This document shows, one piece after another, positions 9,207 through 17,525 of a stretch of DNA of 31,473 nt (positions within the stretch are counted from its first letter, which is position 1; each line of letters starts with the position of its first letter). The notes under the pieces are model-generated. The model searched no databases and was not told where the DNA came from. It worked only from the letters and a program-made list of their open reading frames with translations. The position numbers were made by a program, and so were the translations under genes. The stretch lies in IMG/VR virus record IMGVR_UViG_3300031598_000014, positions 1 through 31,473 of that record. One strand, 5' to 3'. This DNA is from a virus.

Positions 9207-11252
9207 ATGGCATTTCAAGTATCGCCTGGTGTTAATGTAAGTGAAATTGATCTTACTACAGTAGTTCCTGCCGTATCTAGTACGGAAGGTGCTATTGCCG
9301 CGCATCTTAAATGGGGGCCCGTAGAAGAATTAGTTTTGGTTGATAGCGAGGATCGACTCGTTAATGTATTTAACAAACCAAATGCGAATACCGCAGTTGA
9401 CTTTTTCACGGCCGCTAATTTTCTAACTTACGCCTCTGCGCTCTGGGTATCAAGGGCAGTAGATTCTACTGCTAAAAATGCTGCTTCGGGTGCTGCCGGT
9501 GGAACATTAATTAAAAACAAAACGAAGTATGATGAAGAATTTAGTACTTCAGCTACTAAATCAGACTGGTATGCAAAGTATGCTGGCGATTTAGGCAACT
9601 CCCTTAAAATTTCAACTTGCTCTAATGCAAATGCATGGTTAGAAACGTTTAGTACTAATAGCACAAGCACGGCAGATCGTTTAGTAGCTGCTAATGTTGC
9701 ATTCACGTTTACTGCTGGATCTAAGACTATAGCCATTGGTTATGGTGGTAATACTGCACATGTTGGTGCAACTGTTACAAATAACTTTGTTGCAGGAGAT
9801 ATTCTTCTTAGTTCTAACAATATCGTTCTTGGTAAAGTTGAGTCGATTACATCTAATACAGCCATTGAAATGGTAGGAACATATTCTGCATTCGCTGATG
9901 GCGGGGCTTCTAATCTGAAGATTGGTGGACTCACTTCTACTGTTGCTCAATCGGCTGCGAAGATTAAACGTCGTTGGGAATATTACAATGAGTTCGACAC
10001 TGTTCCTTCAACAACCACTTATGCTAATACTGTTAATTCGCAAAATGACGCAATTCATGTCGTTGTTGCTGATGAAGATGGTACGGTTTCAGGAACTAAG
10101 GGCACAGTCCTAGAACGTTATAATAATTTATCTCTTGCTTCTGATGCTAAAACTGAACAGGGCGCTGGTAACTATTATAAAGATGTTATCAATCAGCAGT
10201 CGCAATGGGTATATTGGGGCAAGCATCAGGTTAATCACACTAACGCAGGTACTCGTGCAGATGCTACGAATACTGGTGCTGCTGGCTCTGGTACAAACTT
10301 CATTTCAAAAAATACGCCTACTGCTAACAGCATGGTAAACGGCACTGATGGCCCATCTGCTGGCAATGACGATTATATCCGCGCTGCGAATAAATTTAAA
10401 TCCGCTGAAGAAGTTGATATCTCTTTCATCTTAGGATCAGATCATGCTACAGCCTGTATTCAGCATTATGTAAATAATATTGCTGAAGATCGTAAAGATT
10501 GTATTGTAATGATTTCACCCACACGAGCTAACGTTGTTAACAACAATGCTTATGAGGGTAAAGAAACTACTGATGTTGTTGCTCAACGAAGCACGTATAA
10601 CATCGATTCGTCTTATGCTGTTATGGACAGTGGCTGGAAGTATATGTACGATAAGTATAATGATCTTTATCGCTACGTACCTCTTAACGGTGATATGGCA
10701 GGGCTTTGTGTTCAGACTGATGTCAGTCGCGACCCTTGGTGGTCACCGGGCGGCTTCAATCGTGGTCAAGTCAAGAATGTTATCAAACTTGCTTATAACC
10801 CAGCTAAGGCTGATCGTGATTTGCTTTATAAAGATAATATTAATCCTGTTGTTACGTTCCCCGGACAAGGTACTATTCTGTTCGGTGATAAAACGATGCA
10901 ATCTAAGCCAAGTGCATTTGATCGAATTAATGTCCGTCGATTGTTCATTGTTCTTGAGAAGGCAATCTCTACCGCTGCTAAGTATACTCTCTTTGAATTC
11001 AATGATGAGTTTACTCGCTCTCAGTTTAAGAACTTAGTCGAGCCGTTCTTGAGGGATGTCCAAGGTCGTAGGGGTATCACAGACTTTAGGGTCGTATGTG
11101 ATAATACCAACAATACAGGCGAAGTGATTGATAGGAACGAATTTGTAGGCGACATTTATATCAAGCCTGCACGTTCTATTAACTTCATCCAGCTTAATTT
11201 TGTCGCTGTACGAACTGGTGTAGAATTCTCCGAGGTTGTTGGAAAATTCTAA
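9207..11252 (+). CDS. 18: Tail sheath protein gp18
   Basis: A 681-residue contractile sheath subunit (T4 gp18 is 659). The N-terminus FQVSPGVNVSEIDLTT...STEGAIAAHLKWGPVEE is the standard opening of the family. The C-terminal core (about 560-680: FPGQGTILFGDKTM.....FDRINVRRLFIVLEKAISTAAKYTLFEFND ... RFVG/IYIKPARSINFI) is the conserved sheath domain that mediates contraction. The middle (about 110-420) is the variable, surface-exposed insert. Strong AAAAGGAGA ribosome site and late promoter upstream. Codons are richer in GC than in the neck genes, consistent with high expression. Confidence 0.96.
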   Translation: MAFQVSPGVNVSEIDLTTVVPAVSSTEGAIAAHLKWGPVEELVLVDSEDRLVNVFNKPNANTAVDFFTAANFLTYASALWVSRAVDSTAKNAASGAAGGTLIKNKTKYDEEFSTSATKSDWYAKYAGDLGNSLKISTCSNANAWLETFSTNSTSTADRLVAANVAFTFTAGSKTIAIGYGGNTAHVGATVTNNFVAGDILLSSNNIVLGKVESITSNTAIEMVGTYSAFADGGASNLKIGGLTSTVAQSAAKIKRRWEYYNEFDTVPSTTTYANTVNSQNDAIHVVVADEDGTVSGTKGTVLERYNNLSLASDAKTEQGAGNYYKDVINQQSQWVYWGKHQVNHTNAGTRADATNTGAAGSGTNFISKNTPTANSMVNGTDGPSAGNDDYIRAANKFKSAEEVDISFILGSDHATACIQHYVNNIAEDRKDCIVMISPTRANVVNNNAYEGKETTDVVAQRSTYNIDSSYAVMDSGWKYMYDKYNDLYRYVPLNGDMAGLCVQTDVSRDPWWSPGGFNRGQVKNVIKLAYNPAKADRDLLYKDNINPVVTFPGQGTILFGDKTMQSKPSAFDRINVRRLFIVLEKAISTAAKYTLFEFNDEFTRSQFKNLVEPFLRDVQGRRGITDFRVVCDNTNNTGEVIDRNEFVGDIYIKPARSINFIQLNFVAVRTGVEFSEVVGKF

Positions 11253-11258
11253 TAAATA
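11251..11258 (+). promoter_or_regulatory. Possible late promoter variant (AATAAATA) before gp19
   Basis: AATAAATA overlaps the gp18 stop region and lies 25 bp before the tail tube ATG. One base differs from the consensus. The position matches where a gp19 late promoter would be expected. Confidence 0.45.
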
Positions 11259-11282
11259 GTTTAAAAGAACAGGAGAAAAACG

Positions 11283-11828
11283 ATGGCTTTTAATGTAAAT
11301 CAGTTCGCAGGGGCATTGAAGGGTGGGGGCGCAAGAAACTCCCTCTTTCAAGTGTTGATTACTAACCCTGTGAATTCAGTCGGTGATATTAATATCCCAT
11401 TCATGTGTAAGGCAGCGCAAATTCCCGCTGCTACTGTAAGTGCAATTGAACTCGACTACTTTGGTCGTAAGATTAAAATTGCAGGCAACAGGACTTATGC
11501 AGAATGGGCGCCTACTATCATCAATGACGAATCTTTTGATATAAGGAATGCGCTAGAAGAATGGAACGCTTCGATTAATACGTTTGAAGGTAATCTTCGA
11601 GGTAATGGTTCATCTTCACCGAGTGCATATAAATCATCTGCACAAATTCAACAGTTCAATCAATTGGGCGATGTTATTCGTGAATATACTTTTGTAGGTC
11701 TCTTTCCTTCAGAAGTTGGTACAATTGATTTGGCTTGGGATGCAGATACAATTGAAGAATTTCCAGTTACTTTCCAGTATGACTATTGGACAATCTCTGG
11801 TGGTTCTACAGGTAATGCTGGTGGGTAA
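11283..11828 (+). CDS. 19: Tail tube protein gp19
   Basis: A 181-residue subunit of the inner tail tube (T4 gp19 is 163). Family features: an N-terminal FAGALKGGGARNSLFQVLITNPV segment, the IPFMCKAAQIPAATV strand region and the closing VTFQYDYWTISGG strand. Subunits stack in hexameric rings through which DNA leaves the head. AGGAGA ribosome site 8-13 bp upstream. It follows the sheath gene as in T4. A second, more distant member of the same structural family lies at 17684-18217. Confidence 0.94.
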   Translation: MAFNVNQFAGALKGGGARNSLFQVLITNPVNSVGDINIPFMCKAAQIPAATVSAIELDYFGRKIKIAGNRTYAEWAPTIINDESFDIRNALEEWNASINTFEGNLRGNGSSSPSAYKSSAQIQQFNQLGDVIREYTFVGLFPSEVGTIDLAWDADTIEEFPVTFQYDYWTISGGSTGNAGG

Positions 11829-11840
11829 GTGATGTTGTAG

Positions 11841-11869
11841 GAGCGTCATAAATAACTATAACGCTCTTT
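11841..11869 (+). terminator. Hairpin between gp19 and gp20 enclosing a late-promoter-like octamer
   Basis: GAGCGT (11841-11846) can pair with ACGCTC (11861-11866), followed by only three Ts. The 14-base loop contains CATAAATA (11847-11854), one base off the late promoter consensus and 31 bp before the portal ATG. The hairpin may be a weak terminator for the gp19 mRNA, with the promoter element for gp20 within the loop sequence. The terminator function is weakly supported because the T-run is short. Confidence 0.4.
11847..11854 (+). promoter_or_regulatory. Late promoter variant (CATAAATA) before gp20
   Basis: CATAAATA differs only at the first base from TATAAATA and lies 31 bp upstream of the portal start codon, in the loop of the gp19-gp20 hairpin. 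Confidence 0.5.
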
Positions 11870-11885
11870 GCATAAAGGATATAAC

Positions 11886-13394
11886 ATGGCATTGGAACTT
11901 TTCGGATTTCGTATAGGCAAGGCGGAGGAACATAAAGATAGCGTAATATCTTTTGCTCCGCCTGAGGCTGATGATGGATCAGTAACTGTTGCAGAAGGTG
12001 GTGTCTTTGGCACTACTGTTGATTTAGAAGGTACTGCTAAGAGTGAAGCAGGCCTTGTCACAAAATATCGCGAAATGGTATTGCAACCAGAATGTGAAAA
12101 AGCTATTGATGACATTGTTAATGAAGCAATTGTCGGAGATACTCGCGAACAATCAGTACAAATTGTATTAGATGACACTGAATTACCTGATAATATTAAA
12201 GATATGGTCAATGAAGAGTTTGATTCTGTACTCTCTTTATTGAAATTTAATACAAAATCATATAACATATTTAAAGATTGGTATGTAGATGGTCGTTTAT
12301 ATTACCATATAATGATCGATATAAAGAATCCAAGGGCTGGTATAAAAGAATTAAGATATATTGATCCAAGAAAAATTAAAAAGGTACGTTCAGAAAAACA
12401 AGATTCTAGCAACCCAAACAGAATTAATCAATCTACTTTAAATAAAAAGTATGATGAATATTTCATATACCAGCCTACAGGTATAGGTTCAAATACTGAA
12501 GGTATTAAAATATCACCAGATTCTATTGCTTATTGTCATTCTGGGGTCTTAGATCAACGAAATTATATGGTTCTATCGTATATACATAAAGCGATTAAAC
12601 CTCTTAACCAGTTGCGTATGTTAGAAGATGCGACGGTTATTTATAGGTTAGCAAGGGCTCCAGAGCGTCGAATTTTCTATATTGACGTAGGTAATTTACC
12701 AAAAGCCAAAGCAGAACAATATCTGCGTGATATGATGGCTAAGCATAAGAATAAACTTGTGTATGACGCCGAAACAGGCGCAGTGCGTGATGACCGTAAA
12801 TTTTTAACAATGCTTGAAGATTATTGGTTACCTCGACGCGAAGGTGGTCGTGGCACTGAAATTACTACACTGCCTGGTGGTCAAAATCTTGGTGAACTTG
12901 ATGATGTCATATACTTCCAAAAGAAGTTATACGAATCACTCAACGTCCCAGTGTCGCGTTTAGATCAAGAAAATCAGTTTAGTTTAGGTCGAGCATCTGA
13001 GATAACAAGAGATGAACTTAAATTTGCTAAATTCATCTCTAGATTGCGTATGAAATTTTCTGAATTATTCTTCATTATTCTTGAAAAGCAATTGTTGCTA
13101 AAAGGTATAATGACGAAACAAGAATGGAATGATGTTAAAGATAAAATCTATTTTGATTATATACAAGATAATCATTTCGCAGAACTTAAAGATGCGGAAA
13201 TTATGCAAAATAGATTGACTGTTTTAGCTGATGTTGATCAATTTGCTGGTAAGTATTTCTCTGATGATTGGATCAAAAAGAATATCCTTAGAATGACAGA
13301 AGATGAAATTGAGGATATCGAGAAACAAATTGAAGATGAAGGTGGCGGTGAAGAAGATGATGATGAAGATGAATTTGAAAGTAATCAGCTATAA
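11886..13394 (+). CDS. 20: Portal vertex protein gp20
   Basis: A 502-residue portal (T4 gp20 is 524). Twelve copies form the channel at the unique capsid vertex, the docking site for gp17 and the nucleus for prohead assembly. Family motifs include LVTKYREMVLQPECEKAIDDIVNEAIV near 48-74, ELRYIDPRKIKKVR near 150-163, and the stem/crown region with PERRIFYIDVGNLPK.KAEQYL and a LPGGQNLGELDDV..F.KKLY.SLNVP stretch. I start at ATG 11886 because AAAGGAT lies just upstream; an in-frame TTG at 11868 would lie inside the ribosome site region. The last ~30 residues are a run of acidic residues. Confidence 0.95.
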   Translation: MALELFGFRIGKAEEHKDSVISFAPPEADDGSVTVAEGGVFGTTVDLEGTAKSEAGLVTKYREMVLQPECEKAIDDIVNEAIVGDTREQSVQIVLDDTELPDNIKDMVNEEFDSVLSLLKFNTKSYNIFKDWYVDGRLYYHIMIDIKNPRAGIKELRYIDPRKIKKVRSEKQDSSNPNRINQSTLNKKYDEYFIYQPTGIGSNTEGIKISPDSIAYCHSGVLDQRNYMVLSYIHKAIKPLNQLRMLEDATVIYRLARAPERRIFYIDVGNLPKAKAEQYLRDMMAKHKNKLVYDAETGAVRDDRKFLTMLEDYWLPRREGGRGTEITTLPGGQNLGELDDVIYFQKKLYESLNVPVSRLDQENQFSLGRASEITRDELKFAKFISRLRMKFSELFFIILEKQLLLKGIMTKQEWNDVKDKIYFDYIQDNHFAELKDAEIMQNRLTVLADVDQFAGKYFSDDWIKKNILRMTEDEIEDIEKQIEDEGGGEEDDDEDEFESNQL

Positions 13395-13407
13395 AGCAAT
13401 AATTTAT

Positions 13408-13415
13408 TATAAATA
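13408..13415 (+). promoter_or_regulatory. T4-type late promoter (TATAAATA) before gp67
   Basis: Exact octamer 31 bp before the gp67-like ATG, in the 44-bp gap after the portal gene. It would drive the prohead core and protease genes. Confidence 0.8.
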
Positions 13416-13438
13416 ATGATGAATAAGGAGCAGTAATA

Positions 13439-13621
13439 ATGGCAGAATATACTACTAAAGATGCAGTGGACTTTGTTATGCAGAAAGATACAGCCGGCTT
13501 TAAAAACGCTGTTAATAGTATATTAAAGGATAAGATGTCTGATGCTATGGAAATAAAAAAAGTGGAAGTTTCCAATAATTTTATGGATACCGAAGAGGGG
13601 AAACCTGATGAAAACGTTTAG
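13439..13621 (+). CDS. 67: Prohead core protein gp67-like
   Basis: A 60-residue protein right after the portal, where T4 has gp67 (80 residues). The pattern TKDAVDFVMQKDTAGFKNAVNSILKDKMSDAMEIKKVEVSNNFM resembles the gp67/head-core family of marine T4-like phages, which helps form the scaffold core and is cleaved by gp21 on maturation. The ribosome site AAGGAG lies 8 bp upstream. It overlaps the next gene by 14 bp. The call rests on position plus pattern; the protein is too short for certainty. Confidence 0.75.
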   Translation: MAEYTTKDAVDFVMQKDTAGFKNAVNSILKDKMSDAMEIKKVEVSNNFMDTEEGKPDENV

Positions 13622-13889
13622 AGATTTTTTCAAATCTAATATAATTGTTGAAGAACTTTCTGAAGATGTGTTTGCTGATTTAGAAAAGATTGTCAAAACT
13701 AAATCTATGAGTAAAGTAAAGTTTGCTAATGGAAAAAGTTTAGAAGTTGATCTATTTACAGCGAGCGCATTCGTCAATATGTTTAAGAAAGTTAATAAGC
13801 AGAATGCAGTAAGAGGTAAGGCCCATATTGATAAATCTCCAGAGAATTTCATGAAAATGATGGACTTAGCTTTTGGAGGTAAGAAATAA
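13608..13889 (+). CDS. Small protein in the gp68 position, probable prohead core
   Basis: A 93-residue basic protein with a strong GAGGGGA ribosome site inside the end of the gp67 gene. It has an amphipathic N-terminus (TFRDFFKSNIIVEELSEDVFADLEKIV) and a compact C-terminal half (NGKSLEVDLFTASAFVNMFKKVNKQN). It sits where T4 places gp68, another prohead core protein, so a role in the core is likely. I cannot confirm gp68 homology by sequence. Its stop overlaps the start of the next gene (TAATG). Confidence 0.7.
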   Translation: MKTFRDFFKSNIIVEELSEDVFADLEKIVKTKSMSKVKFANGKSLEVDLFTASAFVNMFKKVNKQNAVRGKAHIDKSPENFMKMMDLAFGGKK

Positions 13890-14158
13890 TGGCATTAAAA
13901 CTCAAAGGCGCACAAGTAGCAGCACCAACGTCAGTCGCCACTGCTAATAACATTTCATCTTCTACAGTAGTTCTAGTACAGAATGTAGGTACTACTTCTA
14001 GATTAGTCACAGTAGTAGACAATGCAGTTAGTGCAGCAACAGTTGGTTCATTCAATATTCCCCCAAACGGAAATGTTCGATTAGAAAAGACTTCTACGGA
14101 TGAAATCTTTGCGGCGAATGCTGAAGTTAAGTTAACGCCTATTGCTCATTCAACCTAA
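13889..14158 (+). CDS. Small conserved protein, possible virion component
   Basis: An 89-residue protein rich in Ala, Val, Thr and Ser, with an alternating polar/nonpolar pattern that predicts beta strands (SSTVVLVQNVGTTSRLVTVV, then a GSFNIPPNGNVRLEK turn). Similar short beta proteins occur near gp21 in marine T4-like phages as hypothetical or structural proteins. Placement between head-core genes under a late promoter suggests a capsid-associated or decoration-like part. No catalytic motif is seen. Start ATG overlaps the upstream stop by one base. Function unknown. Confidence 0.7.
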   Translation: MALKLKGAQVAAPTSVATANNISSSTVVLVQNVGTTSRLVTVVDNAVSAATVGSFNIPPNGNVRLEKTSTDEIFAANAEVKLTPIAHST

Positions 14159-14168
14159 GGAAAAGTAA

Positions 14169-14819
14169 ATGAAGCTTATATGCGAAGTCACAGAAGACGT
14201 TCAATATCTCTTTGAAGAAAAGAAAGATGGAGCAAAGAATTACTTCATCGAAGGCATCTTCATGCAAGGGGATATTAAAAACAGGAATGGTCGTGTATAT
14301 CCTTCAGAAGTTCTAGCACGAGAATCTAAACGATATACAAAAGAGTATATCAACAAAAAACGAGCATACGGAGAACTTGGTCATCCTCAAGGCCCTACTA
14401 TCAATTTAGAAAGAGTTTCACATCTAATCACAGAATTGAAACAGGATGGTTCTAATTTTATTGGTAAAGCCAAGATCATGTGCGAAACTCCATATGGTAA
14501 AATCGTAAAGAGTTTGATGGACGAAGGCGCTCAATTGGGTGTTAGTTCTAGAGGTATGGGTTCTCTTAAAGAGAAGGGTGGAAAGTCTGAAGTCCAAAAC
14601 GATTTCTATCTTGCCACTGCTGCCGATATTGTGGCTGATCCTTCTGCACCAGGCGCATTTGTTTCTGGTATCATGGAAGGTAAAGAGTGGATATGGGATA
14701 ATGGTATTATTAAAGAGTCTGATATTGCTGCTTATGCACAGACTGTTTCAAAAGCCTCTAAGAAAAATTTAGAGACTGCGAAGTTAAAAGTATTTGAGAA
14801 CTTCCTCTCAAAATTGTAA
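14169..14819 (+). CDS. 21: Prohead core maturation protease gp21
   Basis: A 216-residue serine protease (T4 gp21 is 212). It is part of the prohead core and, once activated, cuts the scaffold and capsid proteins after Glu at sites like (L/I)xE. Visible family motifs: GDIKNRNGRVYP (34-45), the catalytic His in GELGHP (H72), and the catalytic Ser in GVSSRGMG (S126 or S127). An Asp in the ATAADIVADPSAPGAF region (150-164) may serve the active site. AAGGAAAAG precedes the start. The gene lies between core proteins and scaffold as in T4. Confidence 0.94.
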   Translation: MKLICEVTEDVQYLFEEKKDGAKNYFIEGIFMQGDIKNRNGRVYPSEVLARESKRYTKEYINKKRAYGELGHPQGPTINLERVSHLITELKQDGSNFIGKAKIMCETPYGKIVKSLMDEGAQLGVSSRGMGSLKEKGGKSEVQNDFYLATAADIVADPSAPGAFVSGIMEGKEWIWDNGIIKESDIAAYAQTVSKASKKNLETAKLKVFENFLSKL

Positions 14820-14822
14820 AAT

Positions 14823-14830
14823 TATAAATA
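14823..14830 (+). promoter_or_regulatory. T4-type late promoter (TATAAATA) before gp22
   Basis: Exact octamer just after the gp21 stop and 43 bp before the chosen gp22 start. Its position argues against the upstream ATG at 14837, which would lie only 7 bp after the octamer, near the expected transcript start. Confidence 0.8.
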
Positions 14831-14872
14831 TGTTATATGAATAAAGATATAAATTTATCAAGGAGTGTTCTA

Positions 14873-16033
14873 ATGTCAGACCAAGAACTAGAAATGCAAG
14901 CCGAGGCTGACGAAATCCTCGATGGGGAAGTAATCACCACGGACGAAAGTGACAGTGGTCTCCAAGAGAAAGCCGCCGTCAAAAAAGAAAATAAATCTAA
15001 AGTTAAAGCAGAAAACGGTGATCACGAAGAAGATGACGATTCTGATGATGTTGAAGACGATTCTGATGACGAAGAAGAAGCAGAAGAGTCTAAGAAAAAT
15101 GTCAAAGAAGCAGTCGCTTTGCCTAAGACTAAAACTGCAATGATTAATGCTATGCTTGGTGCCATGAAGGGCATGAAGAAAGATGACATTGCTTCTAATT
15201 GGGGCAAAATCAACGCCGCTTTCGGTGCTGATGATGAAGAAGATGACGATGCTGAAGACGAAAAAGAAGAGTCTAAAAAGCATGTTAAAGAAGTTAAGAA
15301 AGTTACCAAAGAAGACATCGACGTTAGTGATGACGTTAAAGCCCTCTTCGGTGATGAAGACCTTACTGAGGAATTCAAAACTTCTGCGACGACTATCTTT
15401 GAAGCCGCTGTTGTATCTAAGATCAACGAAGTACTTGAGACCGTATGTATTGATCTTGATGTAGAAGTAGAAGCAGAAAAAGAAGTTATGGCTGAAGAAA
15501 TTTCTACGCGCCTAGATGATTATCTAGAGTATGTTGTGGAAGAGTGGACCAAAGATAACGAACTTGCCGTTCAGCAAGGAATTCGTAGTGAAATTACAGA
15601 GAATTTCATGCAGGGTCTGCGCCAGCTATTTACTGAAAACTATATCGATATTCCAGAAGAAAAAACTGATCTAGTTGACGAACTTGCCAGTAAAGTGCAA
15701 GAGCTAGAAACTTCAGTTAATGAAGAAATGGAAAAGAACATTTCGTTAAGTAAAGGCCTTAATGAAATGAAGAAGCATAAGATTCTCAAAAACGTAAGCG
15801 AGGGTCTTTCTGAAACTCAGACAGAAAAATTGCGTTCGTTGTCTGATGGTATTGAATTTATAGACGATGAAGACTATAAAGAAAAGCTTGATACAGTTAA
15901 AGAAAACTACTTCCCTTCGGAAGAAGTTATAGAGACTGGCGATGAAGAGCCTCTAGTAATTGAAGATGATAAACCCGCAGATGGCTCTATGTCGGCATAT
16001 ACTAATGCCATTTCAAGAAGCATCAAAAAGTAA
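14873..16033 (+). CDS. 22: Prohead scaffold (core) protein gp22
   Basis: A 386-residue, strongly charged and helical protein between the protease and the capsid gene, as in T4 (gp22, 269 residues). The N-terminal third has long Asp/Glu tracts broken by Lys-rich stretches, with two similar EE(S)KK.VKE segments; the rest is coiled-coil-like (e.g. VDELASKVQELETSVNEEME). It fills the prohead as a scaffold and is destroyed by gp21; several L/I-x-E candidate cut sites are present. I chose ATG 14873 because AGGAGTG lies 5 bp before it. An in-frame ATG at 14837 lacks a good ribosome site. It is longer than the T4 protein, mostly from the acidic insert. Confidence 0.9.
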   Translation: MSDQELEMQAEADEILDGEVITTDESDSGLQEKAAVKKENKSKVKAENGDHEEDDDSDDVEDDSDDEEEAEESKKNVKEAVALPKTKTAMINAMLGAMKGMKKDDIASNWGKINAAFGADDEEDDDAEDEKEESKKHVKEVKKVTKEDIDVSDDVKALFGDEDLTEEFKTSATTIFEAAVVSKINEVLETVCIDLDVEVEAEKEVMAEEISTRLDDYLEYVVEEWTKDNELAVQQGIRSEITENFMQGLRQLFTENYIDIPEEKTDLVDELASKVQELETSVNEEMEKNISLSKGLNEMKKHKILKNVSEGLSETQTEKLRSLSDGIEFIDDEDYKEKLDTVKENYFPSEEVIETGDEEPLVIEDDKPADGSMSAYTNAISRSIKK

Positions 16034-16038
16034 AAAAG

Positions 16039-16046
16039 TATAAATA
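16039..16046 (+). promoter_or_regulatory. T4-type late promoter (TATAAATA) before gp23
   Basis: Exact octamer 49 bp before the major capsid ATG, upstream of a very strong AAGGAGAG ribosome site (16080-16087). Confidence 0.82.
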
Positions 16047-16094
16047 ATAAACATAATGAATAATGAAAAAAATTTCTAAAAGGAGAGAAATCTA

Positions 16095-17450
16095 ATGTAT
16101 AATCTCGATGAACTTCAACAGAAGTGGCAGCCCGTACTTGAGCATCCCGATCTCCCCGAAATCAAAGATGCCCATAAACGAGCCAGTGTCGCCACGCTCT
16201 TAGAAAACCAAGAAATTGCAGCCCGCGAACAAGCTGGGCAGCAAGTTGTTAATCCCACGCTGTTAGGCGAAGCCGCGCCCGTTAATGCGACGGGTTCTGG
16301 TGTTGATACGTTTGATCCAGTTCTTATTAGTCTGGTTCGCCGTTCGATGCCTAATCTTATCGCGTATGATGTTGCTGGTGTTCAGCCCATGACGGGCCCC
16401 ACCGGTCTTATCTTTGCGATGCGCTCTCGCTATACCGGTCAAGCTGGAACGGAAGCTTTGTTTAACGAAGCTAATACTTCGTTCTCGTCTAGTGCGGCTG
16501 GTAATACGGCATCTCGCGCGACTGCGAACGGTGCTTCTGGTACGGTTCAAGCTGGTACGGATCCTGCTGATCGTGCGATCAACGGAACTGGTTATTCGGT
16601 TGCGCCTGGTATGTCTACTGCTGCGGGCGAAGCCCTCGGTGACGCGACTACGAATGCTTGGCAAGAAATGGCTTTCTCGATTGAGAAAATTGCTGTTACG
16701 GCCGTCTCTCGCGCTCTTAAAGCAGAGTACACGATGGAACTTGCTCAGGATCTTAAAGCGATCCACGGACTCGACGCAGAGACCGAACTCAGCAACATTC
16801 TTTCGGCTGAAATTCTTGCTGAAATTAACCGCGAAGTAATTCGTACAATCAACTATTCGGCTTCTGCCGGTGCTCAGAACAACACGACCGCAGCCGGTAC
16901 GTTTGATCTTGACACTGACTCGAACGGTCGTTGGAGTGTTGAAAAGTTCAAGGGACTTCTGTTCCAGATTGAACGCGATGCGAATGAAATCGCTAAAGCA
17001 ACGCGCCGTGGTAAAGGCAATGTTATGCTGTGTTCTTCTGATGTAGCTTCCGCTCTTCAGATGGCTGGCGTACTTGACTATACTCCTGCGCTTTCTAACA
17101 ACCTCAATGTCGATGATTCTGGCAGCACGTTTGCTGGTATGCTTGGTGGACGAATCAAAGTTTACATCGATCCGTACTTCAGTGATGCAACAAATCAATA
17201 CTACACTCTGGGTTATAAGGGTGCTAGTTCTTTTGATGCTGGACTATTCTACTGCCCATACGTTCCTCTTCAGATGGTTCGTGCGGTAGGCGAGAATACG
17301 TTCCAACCTAAAATCGGCTTCAAGACACGTTACGGTATGGTATCTAATCCATTCGCGACGGGAGCCGCAGCCGGTACTGTCGGCGGTGGTCTTAATACCC
17401 AATCCGCTAACATCTACTACAGGATTGCTAAAGTCACGAACTTGATGTAA
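16095..17450 (+). CDS. 23: Major capsid protein gp23
   Basis: A 451-residue precursor of the HK97-fold capsid protein (T4 gp23 is 521). The signature FDPVLISLVRRSMPNLIAYDVAGVQPMTGPTGLIFAMRSRY (about 73-113) is the core motif used to type T4-like phages. The delta region (1-59) is removed by gp21: the LLGE/AAPV context puts the likely cut after E59, giving a ~392-residue mature protein. The C-terminal half has the conserved GNVMLCSSDVASAL and KVYIDPYF...YYTLGYKG motifs. Codons are the GC-richest of the virion block, fitting very high expression. Late promoter and strong ribosome site precede it, and a rho-independent terminator follows. Confidence 0.97.
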   Translation: MYNLDELQQKWQPVLEHPDLPEIKDAHKRASVATLLENQEIAAREQAGQQVVNPTLLGEAAPVNATGSGVDTFDPVLISLVRRSMPNLIAYDVAGVQPMTGPTGLIFAMRSRYTGQAGTEALFNEANTSFSSSAAGNTASRATANGASGTVQAGTDPADRAINGTGYSVAPGMSTAAGEALGDATTNAWQEMAFSIEKIAVTAVSRALKAEYTMELAQDLKAIHGLDAETELSNILSAEILAEINREVIRTINYSASAGAQNNTTAAGTFDLDTDSNGRWSVEKFKGLLFQIERDANEIAKATRRGKGNVMLCSSDVASALQMAGVLDYTPALSNNLNVDDSGSTFAGMLGGRIKVYIDPYFSDATNQYYTLGYKGASSFDAGLFYCPYVPLQMVRAVGENTFQPKIGFKTRYGMVSNPFATGAAAGTVGGGLNTQSANIYYRIAKVTNLM

Positions 17451-17476
17451 AAGCAATAAACTCGACTACAAAACTA

Positions 17477-17506
17477 GGGGGAGAGCGAAAGCTCTTCCCT
17501 TTTTTT
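17477..17506 (+). terminator. Rho-independent terminator after the capsid gene
   Basis: A 10-bp stem (17477-17486 with 17491-17500, including two G-T pairs) is closed by a GAAA tetraloop and followed by seven Ts ending at 17506. It lies 27 bp after the gp23 stop and is the clearest terminator in the window. A new late promoter starts 4 bp further on. Confidence 0.92.
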
Positions 17507-17509
17507 GCT

Positions 17510-17517
17510 TATAAATA
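17510..17517 (+). promoter_or_regulatory. T4-type late promoter (TATAAATA) after the capsid terminator
   Basis: Exact octamer directly behind the T-run of the terminator and 9 bp before the ATG of a 52-residue membrane protein. It restarts late transcription for that gene and the tail-tube-like gene. With so little space, the leader of this mRNA would be nearly absent if ATG 17526 is used. Confidence 0.78.
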
Positions 17518-17525
17518 GAGATACT

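Noticed and set aside
15022-15426. Ser-rich minus-strand frame across gp22
   Set aside because: The reverse of Asp/Glu codons gives Ser/Phe runs; it is a shadow of the acidic scaffold tracts.
16263-17198. 311-codon open frame on the minus strand across gp23
   Set aside because: It is a shadow of the strongly biased capsid codons; the plus strand holds conserved gp23 motifs and the reverse product is Arg/Ser-rich with no recognisable domain.
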